A stretch of DNA of 64,000 nucleotides from Balaenoptera acutorostrata. Lineage: Eukaryota; Chordata; Mammalia; Artiodactyla; Balaenopteridae. The position numbers and the translations under genes are program-made. The DNA lies in contig NC_080069.1 of the NCBI RefSeq assembly GCF_949987535.1, positions 41,095,269 to 41,159,268 of the forward strand, read 5' to 3'. The notes under the pieces are model-generated. The model searched no databases and was not told the origin of the DNA. It saw only the letters and a list, made by a program, of their open reading frames with translations. Positions 1-11,974 of the stretch are shown one piece after another; position 1 is the stretch's first letter, and each line of letters begins with the position of its first letter.

Positions 1-254
1 AACCAGAGTACTACAATCTAGTGTCCAAATAGGAAACAAATGACATAAAACCTATTGCTCAATTAACCTATAACTACAGAAACCAGCAAGAACCTCAAAC
101 ATACACAAAGGAAGTTGCTCGGCTCTGCTCAGTTGTGGGTGAAACCATTGCCCACAGACCAAAATGGGTCTGGAAATAAATTTCTAGAAAAGTAAATAAT
201 GCATAAAAGAAGCAAGAGAAAAGAAGTGGACATGGATCAGCCAGAGCCTGTCTA
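1..254. other. Intronic sequence with no recognised feature
   Basis: Unique-looking intronic sequence leading up to the GAT/GGT minisatellite. No repeat family or exon recognised. Confidence 0.5.
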
Positions 255-780
255 ATGGTGATGATGATGGTGGTGGTAATGATGATGGAGGTGGTGATAC
301 TGATGGTGGTAATGATGATGGAGGTTGTGATGGTGGTGATGGTGGTGGTGATGATGGTAGTGATGATGATAATGGAAGTGGTGATGATGGTGGTGATAAT
401 GATGGTGGTAATGATGATGCAGGTGGTGATACTGATGGTGGTAATGATGATGGAGGTGGTGATACTGATGGTGGTAATGATGATGGAGGTGGTAATGATG
501 ATGGAGGTGGTGATAAAGATGGTGGTAATGATGATGGAGGTTGTGATGGTGGTGATGGTGGTAGTGATGATGATAATGGAGGTGGTGATGATGGTGGTGG
601 TGATGCTGGTGATGGTGGTGGTGATAATGATGGTGGTAATGATGATGCAGGTGGTGATGATGATGGAGGTGGTGGTTATGGTGATGGTGGTGATGATGAT
701 GGTGGTGATGACGGTGGTGGTGATGACAGTGGTGATGATGATGGTGGTGGTGATGAAGATAGTGATGATAATGAAGATGA
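255..780. repeat. GAT/GGT trinucleotide minisatellite with a 33-base higher-order unit
   Basis: About 525 bases made almost only of GAT, GGT, AAT and GAG triplets. A longer unit is visible: the phrase gatggtggtaatgatgat starts at 302, 401, 434, 467, 518 and 629, so the spacings are 99, 33, 33, 51 and 111, all multiples of three, with 33 bases as the basic period. Because every variant keeps the triplet register, the plus strand stays open for 187 codons as a Met/Val-rich string, but this is a by-product of the repeat and not a protein gene. Confidence 0.95.
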
Positions 781-3344
781 AAGTAGGAGATGGAAGAAGG
801 AAGAGGAAGAGGACCTAAAGGAAAAGCATTGCTATTGATACACTTGGGAGCATGTAAAGAGGGTAACCCCAGTTATTGGAAAGTGAACATGGAGATAATA
901 AGGCCTCAGAGCAGTACCACAAATCCATGTCCAAGTTTAAGCTGATCCTTCAAAGAAGAGAATAGGTAAAAATAAAATTTGTCCTGGAGCACCGCTTTTT
1001 CATTAGGCACTCCAAGCCACGCTTTGGAAACAGAGTTTGAAGATTATTAATACTTAGGATGCTTGCTAAGAAAGCAACTATTGGGGGGTCTTTGGAGTGC
1101 CCAGTATCCCTGCTTATTATTGCAAAGCTGGAAAGTCAGACCCACTAATGGTTCCAGTGAAGCAGAGAGGAAGGTCTAACAAATTACCTTCACCTGAATA
1201 GAGGTATCTCATAAATCTCATCTCCATTTAAATTAGCAAAGTGCACAAGATAATGAAACCTCAGCTAAGCACCAAGTATTCCAGAAGGCAAAACAAAGAG
1301 AAGTGGAGTTGATAATCCCCATGAACTGACAACAATAAACATGAATTATCCAAATTTGCCTGAGAATGGGCTCAAAAACAAAGGCCTTTGTGCTGTCTGG
1401 CAATGGACATCTTGGGAGGTGGGCTGCCATCTGATGATCTGGTGCAGACAAGGTGAAACTGCCAGAGGTCACGTCCTGAGGACTTACCTGTGGCTCTTCA
1501 AGGAGTCTAGTTGGTGCGGTCGCTCCCCAACACTGCAACGGTTCCCTCTCTCATGTGTTGCTGCTGCATCACTCCCTCCTCACTGCCCAGCCCCACAGGC
1601 AATGACATTACCACCAGCTGCCCTGGTTCCTGCCCCCAGACCACAGCTCTGCCTCCATGGCTGCTTCAGGCACACGCAGCAAGCTGCCTGGCTTCAAAGA
1701 TTCTTCTCTGGCCTCCACCTTTTATCCAGAGAAGTGGATGTGCCCAAATTCAGAAACAGGAGATGATCACGGGGCGGGAAGGAGGTCCTCCACCCAAACG
1801 TGCCCTTTTCCTCTGGTACTTTTTCTCCAGGACACCATTAGCAGAAGGACTTCCATCATCTCAGATGTTATCTCACTAGAATGAGAAATAAAACGCGCCT
1901 CTGCTCCACAGCATCTGAGATGTGATGGGGAATTTTGTGTCTGGAAGGTGGTTCACCTGCCCTTGGTGAGCCTATGTGGGACATTACCTGACACTTCTCT
2001 TTTAGGTAAAAGTTAAAAGTCCCAGATCAGACCCTTCAGAAGTGAATCCAACTCAACTTCCAGTGGTCATCTCTTACCCTAGCAAGGGTTATAAGGTAAC
2101 AGCCCAGAGCTGCTCATCAGTCTAAAAGACTACCAGCCCATTCCCGCCACCAAGAACAGGATCTATGCTCCAAAAGTGTTTCTCCATCAGGTAGAACCCA
2201 CAGGATTCTGGTGCCACAGCCAATGGTCTGCACGCTCCTTATGAGTAGTAGGTGACCCATTTCAAAAAGCCTCAATAAAATGAAGGTCATACTCTATTGT
2301 CAATAGGAAACTTGAAAAGTGCAAAGTCAATCCCAGAGTCACAGCCTTATATGCATTCAGACTTAGGCAGCCAGCAGAACCCCCGACATGACTTAAATTA
2401 ACCCCGAAGTTCTGGAAGTCTCCACTGTTGTGACACTTTTATTTGCTCAAAGAGTTCATTTTGGAAAAGGTCCATCCCACCTCACTACCCTGACTAACCC
2501 TGCAGCAATGCCTTACGGCAGCTGGACATATGCCAACCTCAGAGTTGGCATGGCAACACCCCTATCTGAGAGATGGAAAGATCCTCTCGACGCCCTGATT
2601 CTTTCATGTGGTAACACAGAAAGTCCCTTCATATTTCTTTGGTTCAGGTACAACTCATACATGGAGAAAACTCTGAATTTTCAAGAGAGTGCATTTTTAC
2701 AGGCACCAGATTTCACAGTTTATTTTCCTTTTTAAATAAAGTATGCATGGCATACATGGCATACCAAATATAATAGCTTGGTTAAGAATTATAGCAACCA
2801 TGCCAATAAGCAACTAGAACCAAGACACTGGAAAAACAATGTATTCTAGGTTTTTTTCTTTTAATGAAAATTTAGTATAGCCAAACATCTGACATTATTT
2901 TAAGGAATGTTTTCCATACCTTACAGGAAGTTCTTTGCTGAGTCAAAGTGATTAAAAGGGAAAGGCTATTTACCTTGTAACTCTACACACATTCTTAGTT
3001 CAAAACAGAAATCACCATCTACGTAAGCACAAGAGGCATTCAAAGAAAGACATGTGAGGGACAAACGCATTGCCTTATGTGAAAGCTGTAACAATTTTAA
3101 AATGTCACATAGATGAAAGGACAGAGTATAATTACACGGGCATAGCAGGAATGATTGGAGTATAAGTTTTTTCTTTCATTCTTCATAATTATGGCCATTT
3201 ACCATCCATCATTTAACTATTCAAGACCCTAGAACTTTACTCACAGCTACCACTGGAATTAGAATTTTAATAAGTACAGTGGCCCTACATGTTTATCTTC
3301 TCTGTTAATTGCATGAGGGCTGAAAGAAAACCACCTGGATGGTT
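781..3344. other. Intronic sequence with no recognised feature
   Basis: No exon or confidently identified repeat. The part 1400-1900 is richer in GC and carries overlapping short open frames on both strands, none resembling a known protein. A good match to a splice donor (CACAG|gtaagt) sits on the minus strand with GT at 1487-1486, but no matching acceptor was seen. Confidence 0.5.
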
Positions 3345-3530
3345 GCTTAGGTAGCAAGAAGCAGCCTGAAGCCAGCAGAACTGTGTTTGAATCCTGCCCC
3401 TGTCCCTCCTGAGCTGTGTAACCCTGGCCAAGTTGAGGGGCTTCTCTGAGCCTCAGTTGCCCATTCTAGAACAGAGGTGAAATAAATCTAATATATTGTG
3501 ATGACTAGAGTTGACATGAGTACCTAATAC
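3345..3530 (+). repeat. MIR SINE fragment
   Basis: Matches the MIR pattern: ...gtttgaatcctg, gagctgtgtaaccctggccaag, gagcctcagttgccc. The gagctgtgta..cc..ggcaag core and the 'cctcagttt' block are in order. Confidence 0.8.
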
Positions 3531-4354
3531 TCTCCATGCCATTTACAGTTTCCTCAGCTCAAGACAGTTACTAGAATTATGACATTTAGACAAAGTGCCA
3601 AGCCTTAGAAATTCCAAACTATCCCACTGATTAACAAAACACAATTGGAATAATCTCTCTCCTGACCTTGGTCCACCTTCATTGAGCCCATTTAGGACTT
3701 TGTAGTAAATGCTCACTATGACTTTGAACCAATTAATGACTATATCCTTAAAGCTCTCAAGATTGGAAGATACCTTCACAAATGCTTGCCTGGTTCCAGG
3801 CTGTGTAACCAAGTGTCTTTCACTTTCATCTCCCAATTTTCCATCTTCCTGATTTGTTTTTCTGGGCTGTCAAAATGACTTTTGGGGGATATATATTCTC
3901 TCTCTCATGTCTTACTGTCTCTGCATCTCTGGGTCCTTCTCTCATTTTCTCCTGTGGACTGGGAAGAACTGCTGCATATGTTGACATCACTGTATTTGTT
4001 TCTCGAGTGGAACTTACGTTCTAAATTTCAATATGATATGGTTTCCTCTTTAAAAATCTAATATAGATTCTACTTTATTGGAAGTTATCTTGCCATTGTG
4101 CTGCTGTGGTTGTTTTGTTTTGTTTTGTTTTACTCTGCTAAAACACTGGGGGCAAAGAACATTAAAGCTAAGTACCAATCAGAAATGAAGATACACCATT
4201 TCTGAAAATATTACTAAATAATGTAAGCAAGAGAAATATGGCAATTTATAAAAATCTGGTTTCCTTACACCTTTTCAAGTATATATGAGTCATATTTAAC
4301 ACACTTCTTTTGGGAAGGGGGCTATCATTTGCTTATTGTGAAATGAAAAGGAAG
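3531..4354. other. Intronic sequence with no recognised feature
   Basis: Contains a short (TTTTG)n run at about 4112-4130 and otherwise nothing recognised. Confidence 0.5.
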
Positions 4355-4415
4355 GTTAGCACTTCCATTTTACAGATGAAAACATAAAGGCAGAAGGGGG
4401 CTAAGTGATCATATT
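4355..4415 (-). repeat. Possible MIR fragment
   Basis: The phrase ccattttacagatgaaaa followed by a tract resembling 'ggcacagagaggttaagt' fits the centre of MIR in reverse. Short and diverged. Confidence 0.4.
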
Positions 4416-4424
4416 TCATTTGAT

Positions 4425-4640
4425 TTAAGTATATGATTTTTAATGCATTACAGTTGATTTACAATATTGTGTTAGTTTCAGGTGTACAGCAAAGTGATTC
4501 AGTTATACATATGTGTGTGTGTGTATGCATATATATATTCTTTTTAAATTCTTTCCCATTATAGGTTATTATAAGGTATTAAATATGGTTCCCTGTGCTG
4601 TACAGTAAATCCTTATTGTATGTATATGTTTCATTCACTA
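4425..4640 (-). mobile_element. L1 3' UTR fragment (5'-truncated)
   Basis: Reads the cetartiodactyl L1 3' UTR in reverse: ttgatttacaatattgtg, gtgtacagcaaagtgattca, tcccattataggttattata, tccctgtgctgtacag. A short TG run and AT run (about 4512-4540) sit at the usual microsatellite position of this UTR. Confidence 0.8.
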
Positions 4641-5797
4641 GTCACACGGTAATAAGCCACCTTCCATTGTGATAACAGGATACCAAAATGTCTTTTTAAA
4701 TTATCTTGTGTAATTCAGCCTAGCACTTTAGGACAAAAAATTCTCCAGCTTCCTTTCCAAAGTAAGGACCTCTGTCATCCACCAAGAAATAAATGTCTCA
4801 AGAACCAAGGGGACTTTAAAGTAGACGAACCCTTGCTCCACCCACCACTGGGGTGTTGCTGGGATGCTCTTGTGCTACTCACTAGAATAATCACGCCTCA
4901 GTGGTTTCCAGATTTCCAGTCACAGGCATGAGCCGGACACTCTAACCCTGCATCCAGTCAATTCAGCAGCCACAGCCAACGACTGCTTTCAACTGCATTT
5001 TCAATCCCAGGTCCAAATACATTCTTTGTTATGAGCTATAAAGTAAAAACTCCCAGAAAGGAACTTGGCCCAAAACTTCCATCTTCACACTCCTGCAAAA
5101 GTGTGGTCCTCTCAGTTAGAAGCCCTGGGATTGCTGGAGGAGGGCTGTGCTGAACCATATAGCTACCAGAGCCACGGGCTGGCCAAGGGTCCTCTCCCAC
5201 CACTCTCAGGAGGTAAGATGCTTTTCGATGCCAAAATGGTGGCCACTGGTTGGTGATATCACTGAGTCTGAAGATTGGCCAGTGCCAGGGATTCAGGGAT
5301 TTCACACCCATGGTGGAAGACATCTGAGAACCATTCCATGGCTTCAGTTCAATTCCAGAACCACAAAAAAAAATTTGCAAAAGGATTTTGCCTTCATCCA
5401 CAGTTCTAGGAGTCTACAGTTCCACAACTGAGGAATACACATAGATAACAAATATGAAACCTCACCTTGATAGATTTTCAGCTTACCCTTGTCCTAGACA
5501 CCAGCACCAGCTGCTCCAAGGCCAGGGGAGAGCCTCCAGACCCACGTCCTCTAGATCCAGGGTTGCCTCTGAGACGTTGCTCGTTTCCTCCCATCTAACA
5601 TCTTCCAGCAGTAGCTAAATGAACCAAACCCTAACTAAATTTAACTGGCTAATTGCACCTAAATTACAGTCACAAAGCCCCTTCAGAAGATTCAGTCAAT
5701 TTCTTGAGGGAGAAGTAAATGTTTTACTATATAATTATAAACTTAATTAACATAAAATAAATTAATTAGGGACTTGGGCTCGTAATGAACACCACAG
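4641..5797. other. Intronic sequence with no recognised feature
   Basis: Moderately GC-rich around 4800-5430. Overlapping open frames of up to 121 codons on both strands (5036-5431) show no known protein and no good start context, and are treated as chance. Confidence 0.5.
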
Positions 5798-6027
5798 TTT
5801 AGCTCTTTATTTTTTTATTTTTTTGTTTTGTTTTTTTTTTGGTTTTTTTAAACATCTTTATTGGAGTATAATTGCTTTACAATGTTGTGTTAGTTTCCAC
5901 TGTATAACAAAGTGAATTAGCTATACGAATACATATATTCCCATATTCCCTCCCTCCTTCATCTCCCTCCCACCCTCCCTATCCCACCCCTCTAGGTGGT
6001 CAGAAAGCACTGAGGTTTAGCTGCTTA
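5798..6027 (-). mobile_element. Short 5'-truncated L1 insertion with target site duplication
   Basis: A poly(T) rich start (5809-5850, the A-tail read in reverse) is followed by aacatctttattggagtata, then caatgttgtgttagtttcca, then tatcccacccctctaggtgg, which is the cetacean-type L1 3' UTR on the minus strand, ending near 6014. The flanks carry an imperfect 13-base duplication, gtttagctcttta at 5798-5810 and gtttagctgctta at 6015-6027, marking a retrotransposition event of about 200 bases. Confidence 0.88.
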
Positions 6028-6734
6028 TTGCTGTATTTTCTAGGGGACGCTAAACCTGCAGAAGAGGGCTAACTTGTGCTTTAACTAATTCCATCTCATC
6101 TCTCCCACCCCCAACTGAACTGTTTAGATTTCTGGTTTATACTCAGTAGCACAGCATCTAAAATCCTACAGATTTCAAATGGAGAGAGTTTCTGTGCTAA
6201 TCTCTAGGAAAAAGAAAAATTCCCATCCTAAACCATCATAGCTCCAATAATTCCTAGCTGGCAGTTTGCTGAAATAACAGATGATTATACAAAGCAAGAG
6301 TTCTCTGTCCCAAAGTATAATGACAAAAACTCACCTAGAGCCGAAATAACCATCTGCCACAGATTGTTCCACATGGTTTGTTGGCTTGTTTGTTTTTTAA
6401 TTCCGAGAAAGAATTCAAAAATCGTTTTGGCAAAGAAAGATGATTTCACAAAAATGACCCAGTTTCCAACCTGTATTGCCTGAACTATTGTCCTAAAATT
6501 TTTTTTTATCTGACTTAGGAGAGGAGGAGGCTGAGAAGAGGACCCTTGAGGATGATCTTGATGGTGCAGAGTAAGTTTCTGGTAAGTGAAAAAAGTCTTG
6601 TTCTAATTTTCAAAAGTGTCCATAATTTCTAGGAACTCCAGCCTGCATCTCTCGTACTTGTTTTCCCCCTTGATTGCAGTGAAGATGGAGAATAGCTGCT
6701 ATGCAAAATCTGACCCACGGAGAGGTAGGAAAAA
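6028..6734. other. Intronic sequence with no recognised feature
   Basis: Contains at 6516-6572 on the plus strand a short exon-like stretch (ttag before, a Glu/Asp-rich frame EEEAEKRTLEDDLDGAE, then a stop), with no other support for an exon. Confidence 0.4.
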
Positions 6735-6945
6735 GAGTGGTTGAGAGTAAGGGTCTGAAGCTAGAACACTCAGTGATGGTGCAACCTTGGGAAGGCTGTC
6801 TCAGTGTCCTCATCTGTGAAATGGAGCTAATGATAGTATTTAATTTGGGGCTCCTGCAGATTAAATAAGCTAATACATACATAGCAAGTGCTTAAAAAAG
6901 GGTCTGGCACCTAATACACGTTCAATAAGTATTAACTATTTCTGC
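6735..6945 (+). repeat. MIR SINE
   Basis: Shows gtgcaaccttgggaaggc, tgtcctcatctgtgaaatgg, agattaaataagctaataca and the end gttcaataagtattaacta in the MIR order. Confidence 0.85.
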
Positions 6946-7543
6946 ACTGTAGCTCTTAGCTTTTGTCCCTTTGAAACAGCTAATGTTGTATGTTCAAAAA
7001 GAGTTGCGAATGTTTACTAATACAGATCTAATTTGTTGGACATTCTGGTCAATACATGCACCAAATGGAGAAGACAATTCAGGGTTGATATTGTGCATAA
7101 AAAGAATCCTCGTGTTTTAGATAAGAAATGATCTATGTTGTCACAGAATCAGAGAACTTAGTGAAGAAAGGAAACTCAGAGACCCTGCAGCCCATGCACC
7201 CCAGACAGCCTCCCCCTTTTATTTCAAGGACACAGAGCTGGCAAAGGGCAAACTCAGGGCCCTTGTGGTGCTGGCTACAGACTCAGAGCTGGAACAAAAT
7301 GTCAACATGGTGAGAGCTTCTTTCTTTTGGTGGAAGCCAAAGACAGAAATGGAACCAGTTGTTTTTTATTTGAAAATAAATGTCCCAGTGGATCTGGTCT
7401 GGGAGTTCTGAATGCATTTCTGCTAAGTTACCTATTTATTTTATTTCATTTTTACTGAAACATTAAATTGATTTCCACGTGGAGGGGAAGTGGAACTCAG
7501 TCACTGTGTTCAGCTATCACAGGATCACCCATGACTGGTTATA

Positions 7544-7735
7544 CAGGGGTTATCGAATGTTTTCTGTGGAGAGCCAAATAGTAAATATTTTCAACTCTGT
7601 GGGATACATAGTCTGTGTCACAGCTAGCGTGTCATTCTACCACTGTAGCATAAAGGCAGCCACACAATATGTGAGGGAATGAGTTGGCTGTGTTCCAATA
7701 AAACTTTATTTATAAAAACAGTTTGCCGATCTTTG
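7544..7735 (+). mobile_element. Non-autonomous hAT-Charlie element (MER3/MER5 group), copy 1
   Basis: Matches the consensus that begins 'caggggtcggcaaac' and ends 'gtttgccgaccc': here caggggttatcgaatg ... gccaaatagtaaatatttt ... tgtgttccaataaaacttta ... gtttgccgatctttg. The two ends are inverted repeats. The exact MER name is from memory. The transposase is absent, as usual in this group. Confidence 0.8.
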
Positions 7736-8384
7736 ATTGATGCAACCACCTGCCTGATAGTGTTTTTACCTTACTTCCTCTACTTTTTGCTACCTTAAGC
7801 TTCCTCCTTAAATGAACGTTCATACTGTTTCAATATTCTTACCACGATACAGTCGATATGCAGTAGAATCTAATTTATGGCATACTAGAAAGAAAAGCCA
7901 GCATGAATTTATGAAAGCTCTGAATTATGAAATATGTTTAAAGAAATGCAGCTTTATTACTTTCGTATACATATAGGAATCGAAATTAAGCCAATAAAGC
8001 ATTTCTAGCATGTTTTGGCAAGTAGGGGGTAATTCAGCCTTACCCAAAAGTAACGAAGAACTTAAAATTACATAATTCATCAACTGTTTTCATGAGGTTT
8101 CTTCTAAAGGGCTTTAAAGGTTTGCTCCCTAAGACAGTGGAATTTGATTCCTACCACCCCATCTTATTTCCACTATTAAATTATTAATTGATTTGGTGAT
8201 TCCTTTGTTCAAGCCAATTTCTCACTACATTCATGATCTGAGTCAGCCTGAGTTTTTGAACTATCAGAAAAACTACACAGATTGTAATCTTACCACATCA
8301 TAGACTCATACCGTCTTTTGAAACAGCTTTACTGCTCTTTCTCTGAGTGCTTCTATCTGACCTTTGGCAGATATCGTGGGTTGG
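7736..8384. other. Intronic sequence with no recognised feature
   Basis: AT-rich intron without recognised repeats or exons. Confidence 0.5.
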
Positions 8385-8840
8385 CTATTCAAAATCCATC
8401 CACAAACCCCTTTTCCCTTGTCTCCCTCTACCTTTTGAGGGAGAAAAGCCAATATAATTGATTTCCCAGTCTCCCTTGAAGCTAAGGGTGGGCATGGGCC
8501 ACGATCCTGGTCATTGAGGTACAGCTAGAAGTCCAGGGGCGGGGGTCCTCTCTTCTGGAATTAAAAGGCCAAATCTCACTGCCTTCTTCCTTCTTTCTAC
8601 TTGGGGTGTAGATTTGAAACCTGGAGGCAACACAGGCATCTTGAGACCACAAGGTCATGAACACGAGGAAAAGGTCTACCTGCTAAGGATAGGAGAAGGG
8701 AAAGGCAGAAAGAGCCAGGGTCCCTGAAGGCACCATTGAGCCACCATACAAGCTTTGGATCCAGGAATTCTGGCTGTGTGAAACAAATAAACTTCTGTCT
8801 AAGTGGTTGCGTGTTTTCACTTGCAATTCTAAATGACACA
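8385..8840 (+). repeat. Ancient interspersed repeat, probably LTR-like, family unresolved
   Basis: Resembles a common mammalian repeat with the blocks 'cccagtctcccttgaagcta', 'ctggtcattgaggtacagct', 'gtgaaacaaataaacttctg' and a tail like 'taagtggttg..ttacttgca'. The aataaa followed by this tail is typical of old LTR or LINE 3' ends. I cannot name the family. Confidence 0.5.
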
Positions 8841-10189
8841 ATTCAAGGAAGCTTTGGGCTTTTTTCGTTATTCTCAGGGGTAGGGAGAGGGAAAGAGGGA
8901 GAGGTGGAGGGAAAGAATGACTCTGAACTAAAGAGCCCTACCTACAACCAGAGAGAAGTAATCAGCTTTCAAGTGACACTGTGGCATCTGTGTGACACCT
9001 GGAACTCTCCGCAATGACCCATGTTACAATAATGTGGAGCTGAGTGGGGATCCAGGACAGAAATGCCCTAGGAACAGCCACCCTGGGGCCCCAGAGAGCC
9101 AGGGAGTGGGGGGAGCCAAACCTCCCCTATGCCTCTGAAAGGGTCACAGAAGAGACCCCGAGAGAAGAATGCTGCCCTCAGTTACATGATCAAGGAGACA
9201 AAGAAATTTGGGGCAGGGGAGGGGCGTCCAGGAGAGAACTGAGCAGAGAAAAGATGCAGTGTGAGTGTATAACTCAGTGAGCCAGGCACCATGGAGGAGG
9301 CATGGGGACCAGCCAGCCCTCAGCCAAGTCCTGGGGTTAGGGAGAACCACCAGATCCCCTTGGCATCTGAGGATGTGGAAGCTGAAGAGCCTGGGGTTGC
9401 TTCTGCCCCTGGTTGCTCAAGGAAGCAGCTGCCCCACACGTATCCCCTCCTCCCAAGGCTCCTGAGAGCTGTACGATGGTGCCGTGCTTGACCTGCGCCC
9501 ACGTGCATGATGGCCGTGGGCCCTCCAGGTTTCCCTATAGCCCAGAGCTCTGAGCGAGAACATCGATAGGTTCCTGTTGCCCAAGAGGGGCAGAGAAGGG
9601 GCAAGACTGTCAGTGGGCATGAAACCAGGCAAGGGAGCCGCAGAAGGACCTGGGTGGTCCTGATGCTGGAGGCCACGGCAAGCCTGAGAACATCGGCAGT
9701 AGAGAAGCCCAGGGGAGAGGCCAACACCAAGGACCAAAGGCCAGGCAGATTCCAGGGGAAGTCCGCCCCAGCCCGTCCTTCAGAGCCCTGAACTTTCGGA
9801 GTTTACCCAAAATGACAACATTAAGAAGAAAAGAAAGACCACAGATGTTTTCAAGTCCTCGACTAGGGAGGAGTTTTCATATTCTCCCCAAATACAGATT
9901 TCACGAGATTGCGCTTTTGTCTCCCCTTGTTATCTTGCTGAGATTTTGTCTTCTCACCAAACACAGCGAGATGGACGCATGTCCATGAGGGTGAGATGCT
10001 CGTGTTTCAGATCAAGACATGAAGAAAAGGAATCCTGCCTACTTAACATTAGATTCAACCTTTGTCCCGGACCTACCAAGTCCCTCTACAACCAAGAATT
10101 TCCCTCCTTGGACGATACTCACACCTACCATAATTACAAGCGTGTGAAAGAGGGCAGACAGCGAAAAGGGGGAGAACGGTGACCATTTT
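8841..10189. other. GC-rich block with no recognised feature
   Basis: 9000-9800 is markedly richer in G and C than its surroundings and carries overlapping open frames on both strands (for example minus strand 9320-9730, 136 codons). None resembles a known protein and several compete in the same place, so they look like chance open frames in GC-rich DNA. It could be an unrecognised LTR or a conserved regulatory block. Confidence 0.4.
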
Positions 10190-10320
10190 CTCACATGCCT
10201 GATTGTGTCAGGCACTTTGCATACTTTCACTCATTTAAGGTGTGCTTTATCCTCATATCAGAGATGAGAAAACAGAAGAAAAGTAATTTGCCGAGTCTCC
10301 AACAAACAATAAAATACAGC
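10190..10320 (-). repeat. MIR fragment
   Basis: Reverse MIR: ggcactttgcatactttcac, ttatcctcatatcagagatg, agaaaacagaagaaaagtaa, ttgccgagtc. Confidence 0.65.
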
Positions 10321-10805
10321 TATATCCAACCTCAAAGCACACTGCATTGTACTGTTTCGGTTTGGTTTTCGTTTTCACTGTGCCATTTTGTTAGCCCACT
10401 GAATTGCCTTTTTAACCTGTTAACTCTCTCTCCCAAACAGGAAAGTAAAGAGTCCTCAAGAGCCTTTGCCCTTGTCCTGTAAATAAATGTACCAATGGCA
10501 ATGGACACGGAAGCCCCCATTTTGAGGTGATGCGTCATTCTCATTACTAGTCAATTTCTCCCAAATCATCTTTCTTGTAGTTGGGTGTTTTCATAGATAC
10601 AATGTCTCCTGGTAATACCGTCAAATGCTGAAGGTGAGGGTTAAAATATTCCTGGATGTAGCCCCAGACAGATGCAAACATCAACACCTGAGACCACCAA
10701 GCCTCCCTCCTTGCCAAACTTGCATCTCTGGACATGAAAAGAAGGCAGCTTGAGCTTGTGTGGAGTCGAATGGGTTATCTGAAACCACCCCCTCCATGTT
10801 CCACA

Positions 10806-11000
10806 TCAGGGCCTGGCATGGATTTTCTGAAAAGGGCCAGGTAGCAAAGATTCCCAGCTGCACTGTCTACATGGTCTCCCTCTGAGGCAACCACTCCACT
10901 CTGCTGTTTTAGCGCAAAAGTAGCCATTGACAATGACACACGGACGTGGCCATACGCCAGTAAAACTTTATTCACAGAAACAGATTTGGCCCACAAGTGT
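10806..11000 (+). mobile_element. Non-autonomous hAT-Charlie element (MER3/MER5 group), copy 2
   Basis: Blocks in order: ctgaaaagggccaggtagca, tgttttagcgcaaaagtagc, cattgacaatgacacacgga, gtaaaactttattcacagaa, cagatttggccca. The first end is decayed. An open frame on the minus strand (10775-11329, 184 codons) runs through this element and is not a gene. Confidence 0.75.
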
Positions 11001-11665
11001 TCTGTAGTCATTTCTGTAATCCACACAGTAGGAGAGTTAGTTGCCCTCCCTCCATCTGAAATAGAAGAGCATGGAAATTCTTTCACGTTAAAATATCTCA
11101 ACCTGTGTAATATAAGCTTACCTATACGCTGTACCCCAAGTGTCTTCTGGAAAAATTCAAAATCTTGTTTCATAAAATTATCATCTGTGTTTGTGACTGG
11201 AGAAACGAATGCCTCAGGGCAGGCAAATGGTCCTGAAGCAGTACGGCGCCAGTGGGACACAGCTGGGAGAAGATTCCTGGCCGCACTCACCATCCCCAAC
11301 TTCACCGTATGAAAAATGCTGCCTCTCAATTAGTAGCGCAGAAATAGTAGTACTTTCATTATGACTCACGCTCTGCAATTTAGGTCATGCCTAAGGCAAT
11401 CAATAAAACCCTCCACTTAGATTCTCCATGGCTAATTTGATCCCCCCCACCCGCCCTAAACCAGGAGATTTTTTTGTTTTTTTTAGTTGTTTTCAATTAA
11501 GCCAATTTGTCACAGACACTTCTGTTCTCGATAGGGCATTTTCAACCCAAATTTCTCTTTTGTTTTGAAAATAGCAAAGTGGGTGAAATTCATGTGCCAG
11601 TGTTAGGCTCAAACCACTACACTGTGTGCAAGGAGTTACTGAAAATAGAGAAGAGACCTCAGTAA
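11001..11665. other. Intronic sequence with no recognised feature
   Basis: No exon or repeat recognised. Confidence 0.45.
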
Positions 11666-11689
11666 TCTCACACACATGCACACACACAT

Positions 11690-11720
<31 letters not shown>
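11666..11720. repeat. (CA)n microsatellite
   Basis: A CA tract interrupted twice by atg (cacatgcacacacacatgcac) and ending in an uninterrupted run of about eleven CA units. Confidence 0.95.
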
Positions 11721-11723
<3 letters not shown>

Positions 11724-11799
11724 GCCTTCCTTTACTGTCTCATTGTGTGTGTTCTGTACACACCCTTGAGTGAGTGGCATGTTAGACCCTGATGGTGGT

Positions 11800-11955
11800 G
11801 CTGACGGTGATGACAGCTGCACTTCATTAAGCATCGCTACATAATGGACACCGTGGGAACCACTTCCCACGTGTCATCTCAAATCCTCATGACAGCTCTG
11901 CTCTCCCTGTTTACAGAAGAGGAAATCGAGGCTTAGGGGACTTATATAATGTCTA
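11800..11955 (-). repeat. MIR SINE
   Basis: Reverse MIR: cttcattaagcatcgctaca, cacgtgtcatctcaaatcct, catgacagctctgctctccc, tgtttacagaagaggaaatc, gaggcttagggga. Confidence 0.8.
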
Positions 11956-11974
11956 TTCTACAGGGAGGCTATGA

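Noticed and set aside
255..780. CRISPR-like regularly spaced repeats
   Set aside because: There are no unique spacers; the array is a low-complexity triplet minisatellite in mammalian DNA.
255..818. A 187-codon open frame on the plus strand
   Set aside because: It is a Met/Val string produced by the GAT/GGT minisatellite, with no start context, splice sites or normal protein composition.
1486..1490. Cryptic NTRK2 exon ending at a consensus donor (CAG|gtaagt, minus strand)
   Set aside because: One good donor is expected by chance in this much sequence, and no acceptor with a pyrimidine tract or coding frame supports an exon.
6516..6572. Small plus-strand exon coding a Glu/Asp-rich peptide
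   Set aside because: Only a ttag in front and a short open frame support it; the purine-rich composition explains the acidic residues and no neighbour exon was seen.
10775..11329. A 184-codon open frame on the minus strand
   Set aside because: It runs through a hAT repeat, has no known homology that I recognise and no splice or promoter support.
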